A DNA stretch of 64,000 nucleotides from contig CM066039.1 of assembly GCA_033557465.1 (NCBI GenBank), positions 48,389,788-48,453,787 of the forward strand, in the 5' to 3' direction. Position 1 is the first letter of the stretch; each line of letters begins with the position of its first letter. Both the position numbers and the translations under genes were made by a program. Of the stretch, positions 44,841-54,075 are shown piece after piece. Source of the stretch: Ichthyophis bannanicus. Taxonomy: Eukaryota; Chordata; Amphibia; Gymnophiona; Ichthyophiidae. The notes below the pieces were generated by a model. The model did no database searches and was not told where the DNA came from. It saw nothing but the letters and a program-made list of their open reading frames with translations.

Positions 44841-46156
44841 AGTCTCCAGACTCTAACCAGTCTAATCATAACCAGCAACCATAGGTTCCTGTATGTTGCA
44901 ATCTACAGTTAACTTCTTCTTAGCAGAAGTTTATTCTTCAAACTCTACACTGGTTTTTTCTTTTTCAATATGCTAAGCTGTTAAGATACTTTTGTCCATG
45001 GGTTACAGAATTCTCCCCTTCTTACTACTACGAAGGGAGGTTACAACTATCCCATGATAGTTTCTGTCCCCACATGGACATCTTTTCCTTCAGCTGACTT
45101 ACCATATGGTAAGTCAATTTCCAACCCCCTCTCTTCCAGGGTTTCCCCTGCTTGAGTTGGTACCATACTGAAACACTTCTCTTTCTTTCCAGTGTAGACT
45201 TTTTGTTATCCTTCAATGCATGCTCTGAACAACTCATCAGACAGGGACGGGAATATCTCCGCTCCCTTTGTCTGTTTTCTCTCTGTTTTCATACAGGAGA
45301 ATCCCCTCTGCTGTTTTGTTCAGTTGCTGTGTATGCAGGAGTTCCAGTGATTACTTTAATGCTCATTGCAAGCTACTTTCAACTATCTTGCATAATACTA
45401 CTCACTGCAGGTTATCTTCTTCTAGCCATATCCTTTCCTAGGATGTGGCAACACACCTGACCTCTGTCAGTTTTATCTTATAATTCTCCTGCACAATGCT
45501 CTCTGCAATCTTCAGAGAAGTTTTCTACTATGGGCCCTTGCTACAGAGCATTGGACTTTGTCTCTGAGGGTTTTTCCCATATAGTAGAAAAAGTTTATAT
45601 AATCATTCCATGGCGTGAATGTCCAAGGAGTTCCCAATCTTGCAGGAATCTACCCCTTTTTTTCCTTACAGCTTGGCCTTATGCTTTTCTCCTCCACTTG
45701 GACAACGCATACTCCTTTAGTGTACATGATACCCCTGTGTCCCTTGGCTGGGTCATCCTGGTGTCTTACTCTGTGTTTTTTTTTGTCCTTTGGACATGTC
45801 AGAGTCCTAAAGTACTCCTGACGTGCTCTTGCCAGACTGCTATTATCCTCTGTTTTTTCACGCAGCCATACTGGTTATTCCACTGAACTACATTCCTGCA
45901 CCGCAGAAATAGATTCTCTATATCTTCAGGTGGTTTTTACCCCCTCATTATTAGATGAATCTTTTCCCATCACATTCCCCATGTGAATGTTTTTGTGGGG
46001 CTCAGTTGCAGGCATGTATCCTCAGACTTATATTCATGTATGTATATGTCCTATACATACATATGTCTGTAGTCTGTGTGGGCATAAGTCATGCCGATAT
46101 AGATATAGATAGATAACACATATCTAGACATATATGCACATATATATAGATATGTA
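44841..46156. other. DIRS-A non-coding interior, left of the foldback element
   Basis: This is a pyrimidine-rich, AT-rich stretch where RT would be expected in an autonomous DIRS. No RT motifs are seen in any frame. A tetranucleotide TATA/GATA-rich microsatellite lies at about 46,030-46,155. Confidence 0.5.
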
Positions 46157-46756
46157 TTGTCAGACGGCTGCCTAGGGTGAGAACTTACACAATCTTGACG
46201 ATGCATATATTCATATGATTCTTGCAAGGTATTGTGGGTATTGTAGTTCATTCACTCCCAAACACAGCTGATGACAATAATTGAGTTGTGGAACCAAGTG
46301 GTAAGGTCAATAAAATACTTCTTTTATTGATGGGGTTTAATTCACCCAGCACATGTATGCTTGATAGCAATATAAAGGAGGTTACTTGCTTGCAGTGTTT
46401 AAATGGATAACAAAAAGTCACAAAGCAAATCAGAAAACAGCCTTCAGCTTGTCAGGCAATTAGCTAATGTTTTCTTAGCAAATAATTACCAAATACAAAG
46501 GCACAAAGAAAAGAATAAACTTTGCTGGTTAGGTTAACTTCTGCTTATTTTCCACGCAGATCTCAGCAGTGATTCTCCCTTGCTCACACACACAATCAGG
46601 TGCAGCTTTAATTACTATCAATTGACCAGCTGTAAGCCTTTAGCTGGCTGGCTGCTACTGTGTGAACCCAAATCCTGCTTTAAGAGCTGTTTGCAGTGGA
46701 AATAAAGAACAAAGTTAGGTTTCTTTGTGATGGCTGATGTGTTTGCTCACAGAAAG

Positions 46757-47554
46757 CTAGCAATAGCATTTAGATAGAGAACAGTCCATGTAAACTGTAC
46801 TTTCATCTGCTGTATCTCCCCCTTCATCAATCAGCATAGGGTCACTATCATACATTGGCACAGATGAGTCTTTCATTAAGGCACTATCATGAGAATGCTT
46901 ATTCCCTTGCTGCCATTCTCTATTATAGATAGGGTCTGGATCAGTGTTCATACCTGAGCCTCTCCTGCCATCATAATTCCTCTCTGTAAAGCCTGGCCAG
47001 TATGTAATCCAATTCTGATGTCCAGCCTTCCAATCTTGATCCCTGGACACTGGATCTCCTCTCACATACCTTCTGGCCTTGGTCTGAAAGTCCCTTCCAC
47101 GTGCAGTCTTCTCTCTTCCAGGTAGCCACTGGTGATTCCTATCTCTGCCATTCCATTCCTCTGGCTGAATCCAGTTCAATGGACACTGCTGGCATTTGGA
47201 ATACCTCCCAGTATGGGTACTGCCTTGGAATCTCCCAGACCTTCCAATGGGCTTCCTTCTTTTCCTTCCAGAGAGTTTCCTTCTTTCTCTATCCGCTTGG
47301 CTTGGCTTCAGTTTCTCCAGGTGATGCTGGTGCTTGTAGCTGTTGCTGTCTCCTTTCTTGAAGCTGTTCTTGAAGCTTTTGCTGAAACTGTTATCTGAAG
47401 AATAAGCTCTATTCTTATTCTTTCCTAATGTGTGCTCCTCCCTAACACAGCGCACCTGTGTTGAATCAGGCCCTGCCCTTTGAGATGAGTGCTTAGGGAT
47501 TACCTCATAGCTCTCTTGATTGCACACACATTTTCTCACTTCAGCCCCTCTCAT
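46757..47554 (-). CDS. Foldback left-arm ORF, basic protein of unknown function
   Basis: This is an intact 265-residue frame, reading away from the centre. I do not recognise it. Visible features: the N-terminus MRGAEVRKCVCNQ; a strongly basic middle with 'RKLSGRKRRKP'; 'SRDQDWKAGHQNWITYWPGF' at about residues 173-192, rich in Trp; and an acidic end, 'DPMLIDEGGDTADES', finishing in 'YMDCSLSKCYC'. There is no membrane segment or signal peptide. A charged, Gln/Arg-rich gag-like or chromatin protein is possible. The open frame, despite decay of the other arm, is notable. Confidence 0.6.
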   Translation of the reverse strand: MRGAEVRKCVCNQESYEVIPKHSSQRAGPDSTQVRCVREEHTLGKNKNRAYSSDNSFSKSFKNSFKKGDSNSYKHQHHLEKLKPSQADRERRKLSGRKRRKPIGRSGRFQGSTHTGRYSKCQQCPLNWIQPEEWNGRDRNHQWLPGREKTARGRDFQTKARRYVRGDPVSRDQDWKAGHQNWITYWPGFTERNYDGRRGSGMNTDPDPIYNREWQQGNKHSHDSALMKDSSVPMYDSDPMLIDEGGDTADESTVYMDCSLSKCYC

Positions 47555-47710
47555 GGCTGCTGGAAACCTGGTGCATTCTGGGACTGGTAGTCTTTTATGT
47601 GGAAACTGTTTTCTTGCTTCTACCAGAACTGACAGGTTGCTTGTTCAGAGTCACATCATCTTTTCTATAGCTCCTACCTGAGCTATGATAAGCTTCCTTA
47701 TCACAGTATG

Positions 47711-47877
47711 TATCCCCATATATATATATTGTCATGAGGTAGACAGCACTAAGCCTGAAACATTAAAGAGTAACAAGTTCTTCTTTTATCTGTCATGAGG
47801 TAGATAGTACAGACCCTGAGATATTAGAGAGTAATATAAAAGAAGAGCTTACCTTACAGCCACATGTGCAGTTTGTG
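47711..47877. repeat. Foldback centre with two tandem ~64-bp units
   Basis: 'tgtcatgaggtagacagcac' and 'tgtcatgaggtagatagtac' start two units that continue in parallel ('cctga.a.att.aagagtaa'). This is the only non-palindromic part of the element. It could hold a promoter serving both arms (inference). Confidence 0.6.
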
Positions 47878-47924
47878 ATAAGGAAGCTTATCATAGCTCA
47901 GGAAGGAGCTATAGAAAAGGTGAA

Positions 47925-48813
47925 GTGACTCTGAACAAGCAACCTGTCAGTTCTGGTAGAAATAAGAAAACAGAATTTTCCCATAAAAGACTACCAGTCC
48001 CAGAATGCACCAGGTTTCCAACAGCCATTAGAGGAGCTGAAGTGGGGAAACGTGTGTTCAATCAGGAGGGCTATGAGGTAATCCCTAAGCACTCATCTCA
48101 AAGGGCAGGGCCAGATTCAGCACAGCTGCGCTGTATTAGGGGGGAGCACTCATCTAGGCAGAATAAAGGTAGAGTTTATTCTACAGAGAATTATCCTCAT
48201 TATCCTGAGAATCAGCTTGAGCTTGATCATCGGTTTCATCTGAAGGATCATCAGAAGCAGAAGCCAAACCGGACGAACAGAGAAGGAAAGAAACCCTTTG
48301 GAAGAAGGAAGAGAAAAGCCTTTGAGAGGTCTAGAAGAGTCCAGAGCAGTACGTATACTGGGAGGCATTTCAAGGGCCAGCATACACCATTGGACTGGGG
48401 AAAGCCAGAGGAATGGTGCTGCAGAGCTAGGAAACTCCAGACGCTACCTGTGAGGGAGACGGCTGCACGTGGAAGGGACCCTAAGACCTGTGCCAGAAGG
48501 TATGTGAAGAGAGATCCAGTGTCCAGGGATCTGGATTGGAAGGCTGGACATAAGAACTGGACTACATACTGGCCAGGCTATATAGAGAGGAACTCTTAAC
48601 AGCAATGGAAGCTCAGGTATGAACACTGATCTATGCCCTAGCTATAACCTTGAAAGACAGCAGGGAAACAAGTATTCTCCTGAAAGTGCTCCATTGAGAG
48701 ATTCATCTGTGCCAATCCATGATATTGAACCCATGCTTGTTGAAGAAGGGGGAATGATTGCAGATGAAGAATGTGTTTATATGGACTGCTCTCTGTCCAA
48801 ACTCCTTTGGTGA
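47925..48813 (+). pseudogene. Foldback right-arm ORF, broken copy
   Basis: This is the inverse counterpart of the left-arm ORF: 'RGAEVGKRVFNQEGYEVIPK', 'SRDLDWKAGHKNWTTYWPGY', then a stop at 48,597-48,599 and a frameshift. The C-terminal part continues at 48,619-48,813 with 'EPMLVEEGGMIADEECVY' and 'MDCSLSKLLW'. The frame is also open about 35 codons upstream of the left-arm start. Confidence 0.6.
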
Positions 48814-49392
48814 TTTTCTGTTATAAAGTACAGCAACCATCACAAAGAAATACAAACTTGTTCTTTAATCTACTCAGAAAAGCTCCTGAAGCAGGATTTG
48901 ACCCACACAGTAGAAAGCAAGCCAGCTAAAGGGGTTTCAGCTGGATAACTGCTAGCAATTGAGTCTTACCTAATTGCTTGTGAGCTAGGAGAGAATCACT
49001 TCTGAATCTATGTGGGAAGTTATCAGAAGTTAACCTGAAAAGAACAGTTTTTTTCTTTCTTTGTGGCTTTTCATTTGTTGTTTGTTATATGCTAAGAAAA
49101 CATTAGCTAATGCCTGACAAGTTTGAATGTTTTCCTGATTTTGACTTTGTTTTTCCAAGTTAAACACTGGAAGCAAGTAACCTGATTTATGTGCTACCAA
49201 GCATATCTGTGTTGGGAGAAATAACCCCATAAATAAATATCTTATTGGCTTTACCCAAGAGCACAACTAAATTATTGTCAGCAGCTGTGTCTGGTGTGAC
49301 TGAACTACATTGCCCACAATCCCTTGCAAATCATATAGATATATGCACTTGCCAAGACTGTGAAGATTCTCACCCAGGCAGCCGTCTGACAA

Positions 49393-50680
49393 GTTGCAGC
49401 ATTCACAATGCAGAGAGGCAGGGAAAAGGGAAACAAACTTTCCTCATGATTTTAGTGACCAGTAAGAATTCAGGGTTCCAATCAGGCTCACCTGGAGCCA
49501 GACTCACTTTCTATGTTTGATGAGCAGAGAGATAAAAACAGGTGGGAAAGCCACAGAGTAGGCTGGAAATTGAGCGAGAGCTCAAGCTGGAACTTGAGAG
49601 AGACGGAGAGCTCAAGCAGGAGCCTGGACTAGGGCTGGAGCAGGAGTTCGAGTTTGAGGAGGAAAGCAGAGACCAAAGGAAGTCTGACTGCAGTTCCAGG
49701 CAGGCTTGGAGAGCTAGGACTGAAGTGCAGTCCAGGAGATTGAGAGGTCGGTCTCAGGGAAAAGGTGAGACAAGAACTCCAGAGCAGTTACAGAAAGACA
49801 CGTTGCCTTGGAGAACCAGGGCTGAAGAAAGGCAGGCTGATAAACCCGGGAGAGCTAAGAAAGACAGTGGCAAAGTCTTCCCAGCCAGAGGGGTCCTCGT
49901 ACCGAGGCAAACAGCCAAGCCACCAGAGAGCAAAGGTCACATCCAGGGAAGCTCACTGAAGGCAGGAAGTGAGTTCTGTTCAGCTAAACACAGGAACCAG
50001 TGTTCACAGAGGAAAGCAGGGTGCAAGTCAGAAAGGAAGCCCTGGCTGGAAGCAGAATGGTTTGAAACCATCTTCTCCACGGAAAGAGATAAGTACCCTA
50101 TCTTTGGTAAAGGGAAGGAAGTGGGTTCCCGTAGGAGAAGCCAGGCTTACAGCAGGCTAGCGAATCCTTACTGGCTTAAGACGTGGGAGGAAAGCCCCAG
50201 GACATCTCCTGCTATCTGTGACACTCAAAAGCAGCACCAACTCACAGCAGCTGAAGTTTACCAGGGGCAAGGCTCTGAGAGCAGCTTCACAGGGGCTCAG
50301 TGCCCATACACAGGACCGGGTCCTGACCCTATGCAGTGGGAAAGCTATAGCCCAGAAAACATCCCTGAGCCCATGGAATGTGCTTTAGGTATAGCTGATG
50401 ATATAGAATCTCTCTGTTAAGAAAAGAGCAAGAAAGAAATTGCATTTGGCACATTTGGAATGTGATGGACTTTATTTGCTGGAAAGAAGCATAATTATTA
50501 TTTGTAAAATCCTTTGCACCGGTGAAGCAACCATTCTTTTGTTGTCCTTATTTGAAGACATCCTCAAGGGAAAGGGAATAAAACCCAACCTTAATTTTCA
50601 CTCTGGACACGACTGCAGTGTCTTTATTTCCACAACTCCAGGCTATACCCCAGTCTAGGCAACCGCCTACGACCGGCATA
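49393..50680 (+). mobile_element. Third unit related to the foldback arms
   Basis: It lies directly after the right arm and in the same direction. It ends in 'tctaggcaaccgcctacgac' (50,657-50,676), which matches the arm terminus 'caggcagccgtctgac' with few changes. It carries a TATA-like 'gagataaaaaca' (49,528), an ORF, and 'aataaaacc' (50,578) before the end. This suggests a transcription unit of the same family, diverged from the arms. Confidence 0.5.
49542..50420 (+). CDS. Highly charged ORF of unknown function in the third unit
   Basis: This is a 292-residue open frame that I do not recognise. The N-terminus is a Glu/Leu/Arg-rich helical stretch ('ERELKLELERDGELKQEPG') likely to form a coiled coil. 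The middle is basic and Ser/Gln-rich. The C-terminus is acidic, with 'GPGPDPMQWESYSPENIPEP' and 'MECALGIADDIESLC'. The layout (basic middle, acidic end containing EPM) resembles the arm ORFs, but identity is low. It could be a distant homologue or chance conservation of composition. Confidence 0.5.
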   Translation: MGKPQSRLEIERELKLELERDGELKQEPGLGLEQEFEFEEESRDQRKSDCSSRQAWRARTEVQSRRLRGRSQGKGETRTPEQLQKDTLPWRTRAEERQADKPGRAKKDSGKVFPARGVLVPRQTAKPPESKGHIQGSSLKAGSEFCSAKHRNQCSQRKAGCKSERKPWLEAEWFETIFSTERDKYPIFGKGKEVGSRRRSQAYSRLANPYWLKTWEESPRTSPAICDTQKQHQLTAAEVYQGQGSESSFTGAQCPYTGPGPDPMQWESYSPENIPEPMECALGIADDIESLC

Positions 50681-51514
50681 GTCTCACTATATATATGTCC
50701 ATAGGATGCTATGTATTACCTACTATCTCCCTAACTGTCTGTGCTATAAAGTTTTTACCTTCTTAAAGGTTCCAGACAGTCAACTTGCCTATTCTCATAC
50801 GGCTCAGTAAGTGGGAGCGGTTATACACACAATTACTGCTGTGATGTCAACAGCTTCTATTTTTGTTATAGATCTCCCTGTCTATGAAGTATCAAACTTC
50901 AATGTCTTCCTATCTCTTACCAGCTAGGAAAGACAGTGTACATCTTCAGTATTTTTGAGTATACTTCTGTTCTCCTTGGGAATAGGGGCTATTTTTCCAT
51001 ACCCCATCTTCCCTTCAGGACTGGGCTAATTCTCCAGATCGGTCAGTCGTCTTCTTTTAGTCCTCAATGTTAATAACTCTGTTCCTAAAAGAGTGTTCAG
51101 CTTTTTCCCATAAAGCTTTCCATTGAAGACCTGCCGTTCTTCTCCTACCCCAGTTGACACCTGGGTCACCTGCCCATTCCAGGTTTGGAACTTCATCCTC
51201 ACTGCTGTGAAGTTACCTTGAGGATTCTGCTACTGCATCTACAGTACTCTCCATCACAGTTCTACTTCCTACAATCCAGTAGGTAAGCTCTATATTGTAC
51301 TAGTTCATTAAATATTTTAATGATACTTGACATAGATTCTAAAGACTCTTTTTCTCTGTAGTCTTTAGATTCGCTGTTCCTCTACAGCTCTTCTCTATTC
51401 AACTCCTACCCCCCTTCCCTCAGGGGATGCCGGGGATCCAGGTTTGGGAAATGCTGTCCTGTTCCAGGGATACGCATTTTATGGGATCTCCCCTGGCACC
51501 CACAGCTAGGGAGT
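50681..51514. other. DIRS-A non-coding interior, right of the foldback element
   Basis: This is pyrimidine-rich sequence like 44,841-46,156. No RT or recombinase motif is seen on either strand. Confidence 0.5.
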
Positions 51515-51612
51515 CCCCATATGTGAAGACTCATTCCTGCTTGTTCCTGGAGATAGCACAGTTACTTACCTGTAACAAGTGATCTCTGGGAACAGCAGGA
51601 ATTAGTCTTCAC
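51515..51612 (+). repeat. DIRS-A internal complementary region
   Basis: 51,515-51,553 is the exact inverse of the left terminus (42,406-42,443). 51,556-51,612 is the inverse of the right terminus, with 'gcacagttacttacctgtaa' matching 51,857-51,876. In DIRS elements such a region templates joining of the two ends during replication. Confidence 0.7.
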
Positions 51613-51689
51613 AACCCACCCACCTCCCCTAGGAGTTGTATCTATCTATCTCCTTTCCTCTTTCTCTCCTTCTGTCTCAGCTATGAAAC

Positions 51690-51876
51690 TCAACTGAGGA
51701 GAGGCAGTGGGAAAGGCGGGAAGTCAGCGCGCAGGCGCAAGGGATGCTCCCAAAAGCTTTCTGATTGGATGCTGGGGAGCATTCCCGTGCAGGCTCCGTC
51801 GGTACCGACATACCCATATGTGAAGACTAATTCCTGCTGTTCCCAGAGATCACCTGTTACAGGTAAGTAACTGTGC
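51690..51876 (-). repeat. DIRS-A right inverted terminal repeat
   Basis: Read on the minus strand this follows the left terminus (42,406-42,590) through 'tcggtaccgacggagcctgc' and 'gggaatgctccccagcat', with scattered substitutions. It extends about 35 bases beyond the left repeat. Confidence 0.75.
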
Positions 51877-52139
51877 TTTCTGGCTGGGCCACTTGGATCC
51901 CACGGTGGGGTACGAGGCTCCCTGGCCATCTGATTCTTTTGGGTTGGCTCCTAGCTACGTGAGCCAGTGCAGCTTTGTGGCTGGCATTGGGTCAGGAGGA
52001 CCCTTGGAGAGACCCTAGGCCTATTTTGTGCCCTTACTTTTTGTTTTTCCCCTGTACCTTTATTCTCAGCAAAAAAACCAAATAACTAAGGGACCTCTAA
52101 AGGCAGATCTTTTACCTTAGCAGCAGGCTACCTGAGCAC

Positions 52140-53830
52140 TTGTATTGGCTCCTGCCTTTAGATTACCTCTGGGCTCTCCTTCCCCACCTTTGCCCATGTT
52201 CTCCCAGCTCTCTGGGAACACAAAAATGCAGCAACTGCTGCCTGACCTGCTTCCAGCCTGAGCGCTTCCTTATCCATGAACTCAGTGGCAGGGGAATCAC
52301 TGCAATGCACTGTGAGTCGTGGCCGCAGCCTGCTTAACCAAGCTGCATTTTGCGCTGTTTTCCCACCCAAGTCATTTTGTACTGTTCTGCTGTCACACAG
52401 GTGCGTAGGGCTTACCAGCCTCCATTCCTAAATGCCTAGCATGTTTTTTTATTTATTTAGTATTTTTTTATTATAAATTTTCTGTACCGCATTTTCCTGA
52501 AGATCAAATGCAGTTTACAAGAAATATTTTGAATAGTACCGTGAAGGGTACATATTCAGTTACATAGAGCTTTTATAACTTTAAACATTAACTGTGAATT
52601 AACAGCATGTGCCAAGAAGCTCTTGAGTTCTTGTCAATGGCCTCTGCTCTGTCTGCGATAGACATCCAGGGGAGTCTTCATCAGCCTCGGGCCCTCCTTT
52701 TGCTGAGGAGAGAGAGCTTTCCCCTATGGAACATGATTCAGACTCCACTGTGGTCCGTCTGTCGCCATGACAAGATTCTGGGTTTAATTGCCCAGATCAT
52801 TACAGAGCACCACATTCCAGAGGGGCCCTTCTACCCAACCTCCTTCAACCACCGATCCCATCATGGCGGATATTAAAAAGCCTGCTCGTGCCTTTCCCTT
52901 CACGGCAGAGCAGCAGCAAATGATGGTGGTGGTGGAATGGGACACTGCAGATGCTCCTTTGAGACGGACTTGCCGTCTCGGGCACATCTATTCTCGGTTC
53001 ATGTCAGATTTGGATCAATGGCTGCGATTCCTGAGGGTGGATATCCTCATCACCACAGTCACTAAGCGCACTACCATCCCAGTGGAGGGTGTCTCTACTC
53101 TCCATGACGTTTAAGACCATAAAGCAAAGGGTCTACTTAAAACAGCTTTTCGGTGTCTTCCTTGGTGCTCCAGGCATCCACCTGCAGTAGTCTGGACACC
53201 CAGGCGCTGCTTTGCTGGATTCAGCTTTTGTCAGAGTATGACATCTCGGCCCGTCTTGAATCTTTGGCGGTTTTCCTGGCGGATTCTTTCTATGATCTCC
53301 TCCACCTCTCTGCCTACAGTGTAGCGGCAGTCATAGTGGCCCGCCATTGGCTTTGGATCCACAATTGGTCAGCAGATGTCATCCAAGGGGTGCCTTGTTA
53401 AGCTTCCCTTCAAGGGACACTTACTGTTCAGCTCGGATCTTGAGCAGTTGGTAAAAGACTTCGGGGAGGCTAAGCCACAGGGCTTGCCTGAAGATCGGCC
53501 TAAGAACTCCTCCAAGCGGATGTCGTCTTTGATCTCTTCACAATCCAGATTTTGCGATTCCCAGAAATACAGGCTGAATAAGCCAACCTCTGCTCCTTTG
53601 GCTCTGGCACCACACTTCACTTCCTGTCATGGCACATGGTATTCCATTACCCAGATGGCAGCGGGCGGTTAGTCCACCTCCTGTGCTGCCCATTAACAAG
53701 GCAGGGGCCCATTCCAAGGTGCCACAGGTTGGAGGCCACCTTTGGCATTTCTATGACAAATAGATCCAAATAACCACAGACCGCTGGGTTTTTGATATTA
53801 TTCGACAGGGCTATGTCCTTGAAAGAAATC
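52140..53830 (+). pseudogene. DIRS-2 gag remnants and start of RT ORF
   Basis: A Cys-rich start ('CSNCCLTCFQPER', about 52,230-52,268) precedes decayed gag. 'ITTVTKRTTIPVEGVSTLHD' (53,050-53,110), 'YDLLHLSAYSV' and 'KLPFKGHLLFSSDLEQL' (53,402-53,450) match DIRS-1 gag. The RT ORF N-terminus 'DRWVFDIIRQGYV' lies at 53,779-53,817. A reversed L2-type tail is nested at about 52,445-52,540. All frames are broken. Confidence 0.6.
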
Positions 53831-53837
53831 AAAATAA

Positions 53838-54072
53838 TTATGGATTTTTATTTTATTTAACAGGTTTTTATATACCGCTTTATCATTTCAATCAAAGCGG
53901 TTTACGTTGAAACTTAAACTTGGTAATGTACATTAAACAGGGAGATTGATAACTTGGATTTTTCTGAGGCAACAGAGGGTTAAGTGACTTGCCCAAGGCG
54001 TGCTAGTGGGAATCGAGCCCTGGTCTCTGGGTTCCCAAGCCAGTGTTATAACCATTAGGCTACTCTCCACTC
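53838..54072 (-). mobile_element. tRNA-derived SINE, minus strand, L2-type tail
   Basis: On the minus strand the head 'agtagcctaatggttataac' with B box 'gctcgattccc' is followed by the body ('gcaagtcacttaaccctctg') shared with the SINE at 5,005. The tail is 'gtaaaccgctttgattgaaa', then 'aaagcggtatataaaaacct', then 'aaataaaataaaa'. It appears complete. Confidence 0.85.
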
Positions 54073-54075
54073 TTA

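Larger units (their letters stand above)
46157..49392. mobile_element. Foldback element: two ~1.5-kb inverted arms, each with the same ORF
   Basis: The ends are TGTCAGACGGCTGCC (46,157) and GGCAGCCGTCTGACA (to 49,392). The left arm (46,157-47,705) and right arm (about 47,878-49,392) are inverted copies along their whole length. Examples are 'tgataaggaagcttatcata' near the centre and the C-terminal coding blocks, and the 'aataaa..a..cttattg' stretch near 46,310 and 49,230. The two arms differ by an estimated 15% by eye. Each arm runs outward from the centre and encodes a basic protein of the same family. It is inserted in DIRS-A. Confidence 0.7.
42406..51876 (+). mobile_element. Gag-only DIRS element (DIRS-A) with inverted ends and internal complementary region
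   Basis: The left terminal repeat (from 42,406) recurs inverted at about 51,690-51,850 over roughly 170 bp. Just before the right repeat lies 51,515-51,612: its first 38 bases are the exact inverse of 42,406-42,443, and its second part (51,556-51,612) is the inverse of the far right end (51,820-51,876). That is the DIRS internal complementary region. Between them lies a single intact gag ORF; RT, RNase H and recombinase are absent. Excluding the foldback insert, the element is about 5 kb. It would need enzymes in trans (inference). Confidence 0.7.
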
